The position numbers and the translations under genes were made by a program. 58,506 nt of DNA from an uncultured Eubacteriales bacterium (GTDB taxonomy: Bacteria; Bacillota; Clostridia; Peptostreptococcales; Anaerovoracaceae): the NCBI GenBank assembly GCA_902795135.1, contig CADBJW010000010.1:1-58506 (forward strand). Direction: 5' to 3'. Numbering within the stretch: the first letter of the stretch is position 1; every line of letters starts with the position of its first letter. Under the pieces are notes generated by a model. That model was not told the origin of the DNA, ran no database searches, and worked only from the letters and a program-made list of their open reading frames with translations. Below, in pieces: positions 50,858 through 58,506 of this stretch.

Positions 50858-52252
50858 ATGAAACGACTGTTACCTGTTATACTTTCTTTTTTGCTTATTT
50901 CCATGACCATTATGACGGGATGTTCCGATACGAAAATCAATCGAAACGAAGAATTAAAAGATGCCTACGAGACGGCCTACGCAACCCTCAAAGAATCTTT
51001 TGAAGAGGATTCCTGCGACTACGATCTCATTTCTGACTTTCTCAAATCCTGGGCGGAAAGCAGCGGCGTTGAAGTAGAGGCTCAGGCCGACCACTATACG
51101 GTTCTTATGAATCCGGCCAGCGAAGGCAATTCCGCAAAACACACCACTGTTCTGCAGCTCTCTCTGGATACGGAAGATATCCAGCCGGACCTGAAGACCC
51201 TTTCTCTGGGACTTGCCAGCCTGCTTGGACCGGAGGAACACGACAACATACGGCTCATCGTTACAGAAATCCAGGACGGTAATTTCCTCGGAGCCAATGA
51301 TGTCAGCGCCAAATACTTAAAGTGTGATGATTTCATCAACCTTTCCAAGTCCAGCAACTACTGTGTCTTTGTTTCCGGTTCGGATACTGCAACCGCCACG
51401 ATCACCGAAAAAGCCGGCCGAAGAGCCCCAAAGTATTCCAAAGCCTTTGAAATCAGCATGAGCTTTAATAAATACGCGGATCCGTTCAAATTCGATAAGA
51501 ATAACAATTATCCGGATCCAATCGATACGGTGGGCAATTTGCTGGCTACGGCCAAAAGCGCCGGCCGGTTGTTTGAGATTGCTTCCTTTAACAGCGAAGC
51601 CAACGACGGGTATATGCCATACAGCGTGAAGACGGTCATCGTCATTGACGAAAACAATATCGAAGGGTTCAAAAGCCGATTTGACAAATCCTACTCTTCC
51701 ATCGAGTCCCGGTTTGATAAAATCGATAGCCCATTTGTTTATACCATGACGGAGACGGAACTTCCGGAAACCGTTTTCTCCGATTCCGCAACCAACGGTC
51801 TGATCAGTCTGATGTATACGCTGAACACAGGAATCTGTGAACAGGACGAGGATACCGGACTGATCAAGGCAGCATCCTATATCAAATCGGTCAATACGAA
51901 GAAAAACATCGAAGTACAGGTCGATATGCGTGCCAGAGATTCGGAAATACTATCCACTTTGATCAGTGACTACCAGACGACGTCCGGCCTTTGCAACATG
52001 AAATGTTCCATCTCGGATCCGTATTTGGTTTGGACATCCTCCGATGACAGCAATCTGGCCAATTATTTCTCCGGCATCGTACCTTTGGCGGAAAATGAGT
52101 CCAACATAATGCTCGCCCATAACGAGTTGGATCTTTTCGCAGCAAAGAATAAAAAACTCAATGCGATTTCCTACTGTTTCGTCAAAGACGTTTCCAAAAA
52201 CACATTGAGAAATATTGTGAATTATATGGATAAGAGCAGATCAGAAGACTGA
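50858..52252 (+). CDS. Exported lipoprotein resembling a catalytically inactive PepD (M20) dipeptidase
   Basis: A 464-residue plus-strand gene with an AAGGAG site. The signal peptide (LLPVILSFLLISMTIM) ends in TGC, so C22 is probably lipidated. Beyond it, the pattern follows PepD (aminoacyl-histidine dipeptidase) along its whole length: DLISDFLKSWAESSGVEVEA matches the N-terminal helix; VLQLSLDTED stands where PepD has the metal ligands HLD; VTEIQDGNFLGA where it has DEETGMTGA; YSVKTVIVIDENN and the lid domain follow; and LAHNELDLFAAKNKKLNAIS matches the C-terminal HAGLECG region. The metal-binding His, Asp and Glu residues and the catalytic Glu are not conserved, so it is probably a pseudo-enzyme, perhaps a peptide-binding lipoprotein. 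The PepD match is my reading by eye. Confidence 0.72.
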   Translation: MKRLLPVILSFLLISMTIMTGCSDTKINRNEELKDAYETAYATLKESFEEDSCDYDLISDFLKSWAESSGVEVEAQADHYTVLMNPASEGNSAKHTTVLQLSLDTEDIQPDLKTLSLGLASLLGPEEHDNIRLIVTEIQDGNFLGANDVSAKYLKCDDFINLSKSSNYCVFVSGSDTATATITEKAGRRAPKYSKAFEISMSFNKYADPFKFDKNNNYPDPIDTVGNLLATAKSAGRLFEIASFNSEANDGYMPYSVKTVIVIDENNIEGFKSRFDKSYSSIESRFDKIDSPFVYTMTETELPETVFSDSATNGLISLMYTLNTGICEQDEDTGLIKAASYIKSVNTKKNIEVQVDMRARDSEILSTLISDYQTTSGLCNMKCSISDPYLVWTSSDDSNLANYFSGIVPLAENESNIMLAHNELDLFAAKNKKLNAISYCFVKDVSKNTLRNIVNYMDKSRSED

Positions 52253-52270
52253 TCTGCTCTCTTTTTTTTA
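52233..52270 (+). terminator. Terminator overlapping the end of the lipoprotein gene
   Basis: 11-bp perfect stem AGAGCAGATCA/TGATCTGCTCT followed by C and eight T. The stop codon (TGA, 52250-52252) lies inside the hairpin, so translation ends within the terminator. Confidence 0.92.
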
Positions 52271-52280
52271 TTTCCTTTAT

Positions 52281-53552
52281 TTATTCTTCAATTCTCATAA
52301 TATTGGCACCGAGAGCCTTTAATTTGTCTACGAAATTCTCATAGCCCCGGTCGATATGATAGATCTGGGACACTTCTGTCGTCCCCTCTGCAACCAGTCC
52401 CGTCAGAACAACCGCTGCCCCGGCTCTCAGGTCGGTGGCAACCACCTGCGCTCCCTTGAGCTGTTTGCCTCCAGGAATGATGGCACACTTGCCTTCGATT
52501 TTAATATTCGCACCCATTCGATTGAATTCCGCTACATGCATAAACCGGTTTTCAAATACGGTTTCAATGACCACACTCGGCCCATCGGCCACCGTCAGCA
52601 GCGCCATGAACGGGGACTGCATATCCGTTGGAAATCCCGGATACGGCAATGTCTTAATATCTGTAGAAACGATCTTGTTGACACTTCCGTCTACGAGAAC
52701 GCCTTCTTCCGTCATGGTAATTTCCACACCGCACTCCCGCAGCTTGGCGATGACTGCCTTCAGATGATCCGGCAGCATGTTCTTAACGAGGATCTTGCCG
52801 TGGGTAATCGCAGCGCTTACCATGAACGTTCCTGCTTCAATACGGTCCGGGATCACGTGATGTGATACACCATGCAGTTTTTCCACGCCTTCGATTTTGA
52901 CTGTATCGGTTCCCGCGCCTTTGATCTTCGCTCCCATCTTGTTGAGGAAGTTGGCCAGATCGACGATCTCAGGTTCCTGGGCAGCGTTTTCCAGAATGGT
53001 CGTGCCCTCTGCAAGACAGGCAGCCATAATAATCACTTCTGTCGCTCCGACACTTGGAAAATCAAGATAGATGTCACTGCCCTTCAATTTTCCTGCCTTT
53101 GCATCTACAATCCCTTTCGCCAGCTGCGCCTGGTCAATGGTCGCACCCAATGCTTTTAAGCCCTTCAGATGCAGTTCCACCGGTCTCTCTCCGATGGCAC
53201 AGCCGCCCGGCAAATGAATCAGGGCTCTGCCGGTTCTCAAAAGCAACGCACCGAGTACCAGAATCGAAGCTCGCATCATCTTTACGAGATCGAAAGGAGC
53301 TTCGCAGTTCACTTCGTTTTTCGCTGTTACTTCAACGATATTTTCATCCAGTTTTTTGGATACATCCGCACCAAGACTTACGAGAAGATCGCACATTACA
53401 TCTACGTCCCGCAATGCCGGAACATCTTTGATCGTGCACTTTTCTTCTGTAAGAAGGGTCGCTGCCATAATCGGCAGAACCGCATTCTTTGATCCGCTTA
53501 TTGATACTTCACCATGTAATGGCCCGCTTTTTTGTACAAGAAACTTTGCCAC
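52281..53552 (-). CDS. murA: UDP-N-acetylglucosamine 1-carboxyvinyltransferase
   Basis: First committed step of peptidoglycan synthesis: adds enolpyruvate from PEP to UDP-GlcNAc. 423 residues of the EPSP synthase fold. The catalytic cysteine is present in HLPGGCAIGERPVELH (about residue 118), so the protein should be sensitive to fosfomycin. The N-terminal SGSKNAVLPIMAATLL and the final RIEE are typical. It is a single gene between two terminators. Confidence 0.96.
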   Translation of the reverse strand: MAKFLVQKSGPLHGEVSISGSKNAVLPIMAATLLTEEKCTIKDVPALRDVDVMCDLLVSLGADVSKKLDENIVEVTAKNEVNCEAPFDLVKMMRASILVLGALLLRTGRALIHLPGGCAIGERPVELHLKGLKALGATIDQAQLAKGIVDAKAGKLKGSDIYLDFPSVGATEVIIMAACLAEGTTILENAAQEPEIVDLANFLNKMGAKIKGAGTDTVKIEGVEKLHGVSHHVIPDRIEAGTFMVSAAITHGKILVKNMLPDHLKAVIAKLRECGVEITMTEEGVLVDGSVNKIVSTDIKTLPYPGFPTDMQSPFMALLTVADGPSVVIETVFENRFMHVAEFNRMGANIKIEGKCAIIPGGKQLKGAQVVATDLRAGAAVVLTGLVAEGTTEVSQIYHIDRGYENFVDKLKALGANIMRIEE

Positions 53553-53594
53553 TGTTTACCCTCCGCTAAATTCCAGATGTTGATTTCATGCGTA

Positions 53595-53618
53595 AAAAAA
53601 GGGCAATAAATTGCTCCT
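53595..53618 (-). terminator. Terminator of the AbrB gene
   Basis: Stem GGAGCAA/TTGCCC with one bulge, followed on the minus strand by seven T, about 20 nt after the stop codon. Confidence 0.72.
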
Positions 53619-53636
53619 TTTCTGTGTTTCGTTATA

Positions 53637-53879
53637 CTATAATTCCTGAAGTTCTTTGACACATTTCGCACATACATTTTTGCCGTGTATTTGCTTGATG
53701 CCGTCGGAACTGCCGCAGAATATACATGCAGGCTGATACTTCTTCAGCATAATCGACTCGCCATCAACGTATATTTCCAACGGGTCTCTGATTTCAATAT
53801 TCAGTGTTCTTCTAAGTTCAATTGGCAGAACAATCCTGCCAAGTTCATCCACTTTTCTAACAATGCCTGTAGCTTTCAT
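53637..53879 (-). CDS. abrB: AbrB/SpoVT-type transition-state regulator with a zinc site
   Basis: Small DNA-binding protein of 80 residues. The N-terminal swapped-hairpin domain (MKATGIVRKVDELGRIVLPIE LRRTLNI) is nearly canonical AbrB, and the C-terminal half holds CIFC and CAKC, a zinc-binding pair common in clostridial members. The start at 53879 follows GGAG and begins with the family's MKATGIVR; the frame goes 7 codons further. Likely a global repressor of stationary-phase genes. It lies near ricT and murA, a usual Firmicute position. Confidence 0.9.
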   Translation of the reverse strand: MKATGIVRKVDELGRIVLPIELRRTLNIEIRDPLEIYVDGESIMLKKYQPACIFCGSSDGIKQIHGKNVCAKCVKELQEL

Positions 53880-53927
53880 GAATCGCTCAGCTCCTTTCAA
53901 CGAATCTATTTTAACCAGTTTATATGG

Positions 53928-54248
53928 TTAATCCTCTTTTTTCTTATCAAATGCTCCTTTGATCGAAGCAATCGATTTGGCAAAACCCATAACGGCACTG
54001 ATTGTGCTCTCATTCCCCTTTATCGCACCGGATATCTCAGAAACGGATCCGGAGACATTCTCGACGATGCCGTCGATATCCTTGCTTCGAGACGCTGCAA
54101 TTTCGGATATCACCTCAATATCCTCCAGCACTGTATTCGCATGGTCTAACGTAACCATGAGCTTCCGAATCAGGAAGATTGCAAATACAATCAGTACGAC
54201 CAAAGCAATCAGTACTAAAATGATCAGTAGTGTTTTTGCATCAATCAT
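53928..54248 (-). CDS. DUF948-like membrane-anchored helical protein
   Basis: 106 residues: one N-terminal membrane helix (TLLIILVLIALVVLIVFAIFLI) and a helical remainder rich in Ile/Ser/Glu heptads (VLEDIEVISEIAASRSKDID and SVSEISGAIKG), typical of DUF948 general-stress proteins. The C-terminus is Lys/Glu/Asp-rich. Function unknown; such proteins may act as membrane-tethered coiled-coil linkers. Confidence 0.75.
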   Translation of the reverse strand: MIDAKTLLIILVLIALVVLIVFAIFLIRKLMVTLDHANTVLEDIEVISEIAASRSKDIDGIVENVSGSVSEISGAIKGNESTISAVMGFAKSIASIKGAFDKKKED

Positions 54249-54328
54249 TTTGAACCTCCATCAATGTAATCATATTATTACATGAAATGGAAAAATTTTC
54301 AACCTGTTTTTTGGCATCTCGGCCCGAT

Positions 54329-55078
54329 TTAACGCTCGTATACGCGGTTGATTTCAGATGTGTAGAGCCCATTGCTTTCCCGTACCGGGAGCTCTTTTCT
54401 GACCTGTAACTCTTTCCCTGCGCCCCGTATACAATGCAGCAGCAGAATATTCGGTTTTTCCCCTCTGTGTGGCGTGACCAGCTGCATGGTTTTTGGTTCC
54501 AGACCATACTTCCTGCAGTAATAGAACAGATCCGCCATGCGAGACGGCCGGTACACAATAAAGAAATGGCCTCGGTCCTTGAGCATACGCACTGCGGTTC
54601 TGATAAAACACTCCAGATCCGCCGTCGTTTCCTGTCTGGCTATATATTTGGGGCTCTCTGCATTTACGATCCCGCTCCCCGCTTCTACATAAGGGGGATT
54701 TGTGACTACGGCGTCAAAGGCATTGTCCAAATCTGCGTGCTCACCTTCCAGTTTGCTGATGTCGGCACGGATAAAATCCAGTCTCTCTTCCAGCCGGTTG
54801 AGGGCAACGCTCCGTTTCGCTGCTTCAATGGAACGGTCCTGCACATCGATGCCTGTAATCTTACAGCTTTTGTTTTTATGACTGATGATAAGGGGGATGA
54901 TTCCATTGCCGGTTCCCAGATCTGCGATCCTCCGTGCTCTGGGAGCCAGACTGCACGCGAAATCGGCCAGCAGGACGGCATCAATGCCAAACTTGAAGCT
55001 GCCTTCATATTGGACCAGTTTCAATCCGCCAAAACCTATCTCTTCGATTCTTTCTCCCTGCTCGATTTGTTTCATCAT
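54329..55078 (-). CDS. tRNA1(Val) (adenine(37)-N6)-methyltransferase-like protein
   Basis: SAM-dependent methyltransferase of the TrmN6/YfiC/YabB group, 249 residues. Motif I is IADLGTGNGIIPLI, motif II follows with TGIDVQDRSIEAAKRSV, and the catalytic NPPY is in VVTNPPYVEAGSG. The family modifies A37 of tRNA-Val in E. coli; the Firmicute YabB function is inferred. Its stop is overlapped by nothing, and its start abuts ricT (1-nt overlap), as in the holB-ricT-yabB order of Bacilli. The yabA gene usually between them is missing. Confidence 0.88.
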   Translation of the reverse strand: MMKQIEQGERIEEIGFGGLKLVQYEGSFKFGIDAVLLADFACSLAPRARRIADLGTGNGIIPLIISHKNKSCKITGIDVQDRSIEAAKRSVALNRLEERLDFIRADISKLEGEHADLDNAFDAVVTNPPYVEAGSGIVNAESPKYIARQETTADLECFIRTAVRMLKDRGHFFIVYRPSRMADLFYYCRKYGLEPKTMQLVTPHRGEKPNILLLHCIRGAGKELQVRKELPVRESNGLYTSEINRVYER

Positions 55079-56022
55079 CAGTCTTTCATCAGTTCTTCGA
55101 TTTCTTTCAGAAGTTCACCGTCCAGTTTCTCGTATTCCGAATCCGAACTCGTTTCTTTTTTCTTACGGCCGTTGTTTTTCTTTCCAAACCGCTTGATTTC
55201 TTCTTTGCCGTAGGTATAGAACTCTGTGCTGAGTTTTTCTTCGTTCCCGTTGCTTTCGGAAGCCTCTTCAAGAACCAGCCGCGTTTTAACCAGATTTTCC
55301 AGAATATTGACATCCGTCACGATGCCGATGCCGTCCGGCGTACGGATTCGTTCGCCCGTATTTGGCATTCCCTTCTTCATCTGTGTGTAAATATCGTTTT
55401 CATACTTCAGGCAGCACATCAGCCGTCCGCAGATGCCGGATATTTTAGAAGGATTCAGGGAAAGATTCTGGATCTTCGCCATCTTGATCGAGACGGGTTC
55501 AAAATCTGTGAGCCAGGTATTGCAGCAAAGGCCTCTGCCGCAATTTCCCACGCCGCCAATCATTTTGGCTTCATCTCTGACACCGATCTGCCTGAGCTCG
55601 ATTCGCATTCTGAAGACCGCTGCCAGATCCTTGACCAGTTCTCTGAAATCCACACGCCCATCCGCTGTGAAATAGAAAACAACCTTACTGTTATCAAAGG
55701 TGTACTCCACATCGATCAGCTTCATTTCGAGCTTATGTGCATCTATCTTTTGCTGGCAGATTCTTAAAGCTTCACTCTTTTTTGCCAGGTTGCTTTCATG
55801 TTTCTTTACGTCCTCCGGTGTAGCGATTCGGATAATGCTTTTCAGAGGCGCAACCAGAGAGGAGTCGTTGACCGTCGTTTCACCCATCGTAACGGTTCCG
55901 AATTCAATTCCCCGCGCTGTCTCAACGATCACATGATCCCCGGCTTTGGCTTTCACATTGCCGGGACTGAAATAATACATTTTACCGGCGTCTTTAAATT
56001 TTACGCCTACCACATTTGCCAT
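55078..56022 (-). CDS. ricT: PSP1-domain protein RicT (YaaT)
   Basis: Iron-sulfur-binding member of the Y-complex (RicA-RicF-RicT) that influences RNase Y specificity in Bacillus. 314 residues with the PSP1 C-terminal core (RIELRQIGVRDEAKMIGGVG, then CGRGLCC and CGRLMCC cysteines at about 160 and 196). The last 60 residues are charged and Lys-rich, as in other clostridial members. ricA and ricF are not in the window. Confidence 0.92.
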   Translation of the reverse strand: MANVVGVKFKDAGKMYYFSPGNVKAKAGDHVIVETARGIEFGTVTMGETTVNDSSLVAPLKSIIRIATPEDVKKHESNLAKKSEALRICQQKIDAHKLEMKLIDVEYTFDNSKVVFYFTADGRVDFRELVKDLAAVFRMRIELRQIGVRDEAKMIGGVGNCGRGLCCNTWLTDFEPVSIKMAKIQNLSLNPSKISGICGRLMCCLKYENDIYTQMKKGMPNTGERIRTPDGIGIVTDVNILENLVKTRLVLEEASESNGNEEKLSTEFYTYGKEEIKRFGKKNNGRKKKETSSDSEYEKLDGELLKEIEELMKD

Positions 56023-56036
56023 TGTATATCCTCCAA

Positions 56037-56876
56037 TTATCTATCTAATTTCAAAATCAGATTTCCAAGCGCATATTTCACAGACACATTGCTTCTGATT
56101 TCATTTTTTGTATGTTCAACGGTGTAAATTCCATCATACAACCGATCAAAATCGTAAAGCGGCACTTCTTCACTGCTGTTGTCAATAATAATATTTCTGT
56201 AAACCAATTCCATTTCATCCAACAGCTTGATGGCTTCCTCGTTAGAAAGCTTCCCCATGGGAATCAGGCTCCTGATTTTGTAATAGGGTTCTCCCCGAAG
56301 GCTCATATCGACGATATCCGCAGCTTTTGCTCTTAGGTTCGACGCTTTTCTTGACGACTTCCCGGTACCGCTGTTGATCCGGTATTTCACGCATCTGGAC
56401 CGTATGGTGTCTACGAGATTCTCCATATTTTCGGCAAACAAAATCATGACCGCATTTCCCAAAGGTTCTTCCAACGTCTTCAGAAGCCGGTTCTGGGCCC
56501 GTAGTGTCATGGATCCGCTGTCAAAGATTACGGTAACATTCCGGTCCATCACCGGTTTTACTTTTAAGTGCTCCTGCATGGCAATGATCGCCTCATCTTT
56601 GATGGAGTTTCCGTCTTTGGCAATGTACAGAATATCTTCGTGATTGTCGTGGTCGATCTTGCTGCATAGTTCGCATCGGCCGCAGTTCTCTCCTCTCCCG
56701 TCCGGCGATAGCTCTGCAGGACACAAAATGCCCTTTACAAAGGCTTTTGCAAAAGCCATGGTATCTGTATTCGGCGAAGCCTCAAACAGATAGGCATGGG
56801 AAATACGTCCGTCCTGTACGGATTTTTCAAGCCGCTCGATCAGTTTTTTATTCTCGCTGCTCTCAGGAAAATTCAT
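56037..56876 (-). CDS. holB: DNA polymerase III subunit delta-prime
   Basis: Clamp-loader subunit of 279 residues. The N-terminal AAA+ domain includes SHAYLFEAS and a Cys-rich zinc loop (CPAELSPDGRGENCGRCELC, about 52-71); the sensor-1-like TLEEPLGNAVMILFAEN is present. The Walker A lysine is absent, as is normal for delta-prime. It overlaps tmk by 4 nt and precedes ricT. Confidence 0.92.
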   Translation of the reverse strand: MNFPESSENKKLIERLEKSVQDGRISHAYLFEASPNTDTMAFAKAFVKGILCPAELSPDGRGENCGRCELCSKIDHDNHEDILYIAKDGNSIKDEAIIAMQEHLKVKPVMDRNVTVIFDSGSMTLRAQNRLLKTLEEPLGNAVMILFAENMENLVDTIRSRCVKYRINSGTGKSSRKASNLRAKAADIVDMSLRGEPYYKIRSLIPMGKLSNEEAIKLLDEMELVYRNIIIDNSSEEVPLYDFDRLYDGIYTVEHTKNEIRSNVSVKYALGNLILKLDR

Positions 56877-57493
56877 CGGTTTATAAGATCCTCTACTAAA
56901 TCTCTGATTTGTTCTGCTATCCTATCGATTCCCTGGGAAGCATCGATGCCTTTGATCCGGTCCGAATCCATTGCTTCCAGATTGAGATAGCCTTCATATA
57001 CTTTCCTGTGAAAATCATCTGAGGAAAGTTCAATTCTGTCCTGCTCCCTGCTTTTGATGCGCTTCATACCCTGCATCGGATCCAGCTTCAGCAGAATGGT
57101 CAGATCCGGCATATAATCGCCGACGGCATGCCGGTTGATATCCCATACAAGATCTCCCAGTCCTCTTCCCCATGCCTGGTAGGCAATGCTGGAATCCACA
57201 AACCGGTCGCAGATCACGATATCACCACCGTCCACTGCAGGCTTTATGACCTGCTGAACCAGCTGGGCCCGGGCCGCCGCATAGAGCATCGTTTCTGTCA
57301 TATCACACATTTCAGCATTCTTCTTGTCCAGTATGATGTCTCTGATTTTTTCGCTGATGGCCGTGCCTCCCGGTTCCCGGGTCAAAAGAACGTGATAGCC
57401 TTGTTCCGTCAGGAAATCCTGTAGCAATTTGATTTGTGTCGATTTACCGGAGCCATCTCCGCCTTCAAACGTTATAAAATATCCGCGCTTCAT
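56873..57493 (-). CDS. tmk: Thymidylate kinase
   Basis: Phosphorylates dTMP to dTDP. 206 residues: P-loop FEGGDGSGKSTQIKLL, the DRx motif CDRFVDSSIAYQAWGRGLG, and the ArgLid region about 150. The start at 57493 (MKRGYF) follows AAGGA and avoids overlap with the upstream gene; the frame extends nine codons. The tmk-holB-ricT order is conserved in Firmicutes, although the yaaQ and yaaR genes that usually lie between tmk and holB are missing. Confidence 0.95.
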   Translation of the reverse strand: MKRGYFITFEGGDGSGKSTQIKLLQDFLTEQGYHVLLTREPGGTAISEKIRDIILDKKNAEMCDMTETMLYAAARAQLVQQVIKPAVDGGDIVICDRFVDSSIAYQAWGRGLGDLVWDINRHAVGDYMPDLTILLKLDPMQGMKRIKSREQDRIELSSDDFHRKVYEGYLNLEAMDSDRIKGIDASQGIDRIAEQIRDLVEDLINR

Positions 57494-57500
57494 AGTCCTT

Positions 57501-58001
57501 TTATTTCTTTCTCTTTCCATATAACGTATCGAAACCCTTTAAGGATGGTTTCCGGCCCTGATAAGCAGGTTTTGCAGAGTTGGAATAACGTGATTTGTTT
57601 TCCAGTTCTTCTCTGCGGCGTTTGTATTCTTCTATATAGGCCCTGCTGTTGTCCTGTACCGGCACATTGGCTGGTTCCGAATGACTGGAGGCGTATTGTC
57701 TGGAAGCCGCTTTCTGAGAAGCCGGATGTCTCGCAGCAGACCGGCGTTTCTTCTTTCGAGCAGTTTTCTTTGCTGTTTTTCGAGCCGTTTCCTGAGCGGT
57801 TTTCTTGGCTGTGCCTCCGACGGAGCGAATCATTTCCTGACGCTTCTTTCTCTTATCCGCTCTGCGTTTTTCTTCTTGCATCTCATCGATATCGATCGTA
57901 TTATCACTCGCATCCTTCGAAAGATTATCTATCATAAACATCATTACAAATGCAATCGGCAATATTATTAAAATTACAAACAACAATTTCAGTAATGTCA
58001 T
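57501..58001 (-). CDS. Membrane-anchored protein with a very basic histone-H1-like tail
   Basis: 166 residues. The start at 58001 has GGAGG 7 nt upstream. One membrane helix (LLKLLFVILIILPIAFVMMF) is followed by an acidic patch and a long Lys/Arg/Ala/Thr tail with repeats of KKTAQETARKTAKKTARKKK, like histone-H1 or chlamydial Hc1 tails, then a Tyr/Arg-rich C-terminus. The tail could bind DNA, rRNA or acidic polymers. I do not recognise the family. It lies between the 5S gene and tmk; a TATAAT at about 58039 marks its probable promoter. Confidence 0.75.
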   Translation of the reverse strand: MTLLKLLFVILIILPIAFVMMFMIDNLSKDASDNTIDIDEMQEEKRRADKRKKRQEMIRSVGGTAKKTAQETARKTAKKTARKKKRRSAARHPASQKAASRQYASSHSEPANVPVQDNSRAYIEEYKRRREELENKSRYSNSAKPAYQGRKPSLKGFDTLYGKRKK

Positions 58002-58099
58002 CGATGTCCCTCCAGACCACAAAAAATCATTATATATTATACCATAGAATCATGGAACTGCGTGTCATGGATAGATAAAAAAGCCTTATCAAAGCAAAA

Positions 58100-58122
58100 T
58101 AAAAAGGAGCACTCCAGCTCCC
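58100..58122 (-). terminator. Terminator of the rRNA operon
   Basis: GGAGC/GCTCC stem with a 6-nt loop, followed on the minus strand by five T, about 25 nt after the 5S gene. Confidence 0.8.
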
Positions 58123-58146
58123 CGAAAAAATATACAAAAAAACAAA

Positions 58147-58263
58147 TAAGCGGCAACGTCTTGCTTTCCCAGGCAGTCACCCGCCAAGTATCATCAGCGC
58201 AAAGGAGCTTAACTACTGTGTTCGGTATGGGAACAGGTGTGACCGCTATAGTCACCGCATATT
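58147..58263 (-). rRNA. rrf: 5S ribosomal RNA
   Basis: On the minus strand the conserved 5S core is plain: the loop C region CCCATACCGAACACAG, then AAGCTCCTTTGCGC, GGCGGGTGACTGCCTGGGA and terminal stem sequences TGCGGTGA and the matching 3' end. About 117 nt. It follows the 23S gene by about 100 nt and precedes the operon terminator. Exact ends are estimated within a few bases. Confidence 0.93.
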
Positions 58264-58362
58264 TGTCTGTGAGTGTATGCACACTCAAAACTGAATAAAA
58301 TCCATGATCCATCTGAATCATCTGTGTAAAGCAAAAGTCTTTTGCTTCCTTAAAAACCTCTC

Positions 58363-58506
58363 TGGTCAAGTATTCGACCTATTAGTATCGGTCAGCTAAA
58401 TACATTACTGCACTTACACCTCCGACCTATCAACGTGATAGTCTCTCACGGGTCTTACCCAAAAGGGAGGAGATCTATTCTTGTGGGGGGCTTCGTACTT
58501 AGATGC
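58363..58506 (-). rRNA. rrl: 23S ribosomal RNA, 3' end (truncated by the window edge)
   Basis: The minus-strand sequence matches the end of domain VI of 23S rRNA: GTGATAGGTCGG-like segments, ACGTTGATAGGTCGGAGGTG, GTATTTAGCTGACCGATACT and the final AATAGGTCGAATACTTGACC. Only the last ~144 nt are in the window; the rest lies beyond 58506. Confidence 0.95.

Noticed and set aside
1-58506. tRNA genes, prophage, integrase sites or CRISPR arrays
   Set aside because: I looked for cloverleaf-like GC-rich segments with GTTCRA-type T-loops, for regularly spaced direct repeats, and for integrase or phage genes and saw none that held up; a tRNAscan-SE and CRISPR finder run would settle this.

Overview
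The window reads as part of the chromosome of a low- to mid-GC anaerobic Firmicute of the class Clostridia. The support is strong AGGAGG ribosome-binding sites, near-consensus sigma-A promoters with 16-18 nt spacers, zinc-binding forms of L28 and L32, an AbrB/SpoVT regulator, an anaerobic class III ribonucleotide reductase, and a 4-hydroxybutyrate fermentation operon close to those of Clostridium aminobutyricum and C. kluyveri. An amino-acid or succinate fermenter of the Anaerovoracaceae/Family XIII type is my best guess, but this is inference. Almost everything lies on the minus strand, moving away from an rRNA operon whose 23S 3' end and 5S gene sit at the right edge. Only comEA, asd, one exported lipoprotein gene and a probable structured RNA lie on the plus strand.

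Left to right: (1) 1-4.9 kb is a 4-hydroxybutyrate module (dehydrogenase, CoA-transferase, a small cysteine-rich protein, the Fe-S/FAD 4-hydroxybutyryl-CoA dehydratase), with a NifU-type scaffold domain upstream. It should take succinic semialdehyde to crotonyl-CoA. (2) 4.9-10.6 kb holds glpK, hemW, lepA, deoD and rpsT. (3) 10.7-17.3 kb is a MacB/YknXYZ-type ABC export operon with two membrane-fusion adaptors and an exported cadherin-like-domain protein, preceded by a zinc-ribbon/TPR membrane protein. (4) 17.5-25 kb holds comEA, the DUF2344/radical-SAM pair, an HD protein, obg, rpmA, rplU and recA (with a LexA box). (5) 25-32.6 kb holds a secreted lysine-rich protein, cinA, pgsA, rimO, ftsK and uppP. 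(6) asd follows, then a signalling operon (33.9-39.1 kb): zinc-ribbon/TPR protein, FHA protein, Ser/Thr kinase and a small four-helix membrane protein. (7) 39.1-39.5 kb carries a probable large structured RNA. (8) 39.5-47 kb holds rpmF, ackA, tmcAL, a coiled-coil protein, coaD, rsmD, recG, an Asp23 protein and rpmB. (9) 47-50 kb is nrdDG with a candidate NrdR box. (10) 50-58 kb holds a GNAT acetyltransferase, an exported catalytically dead PepD-like lipoprotein, murA, abrB, a DUF948-like protein, a trmN6-like methyltransferase, ricT, holB, tmk and a basic-tailed membrane protein.

The items most worth follow-up are: the ~200-nt structured RNA candidate at 39,252-39,454, whose long closing stem contains wobble pairs that work only in the plus-strand transcript; the pseudo-PepD lipoprotein; the small CGGCNPRYDR protein inside the 4-hydroxybutyrate operon; L21 fused to a SAP/Rho-N-like tail, together with an L27 that lacks the usual Firmicute N-extension and has no prp gene beside it; a leaderless-looking Asp23 mRNA; and the two operons that share zinc-ribbon/TPR paralogues. 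No tRNA genes, IS elements, phage genes or CRISPR arrays were seen. All calls are from reading the sequence; no database searches were run.
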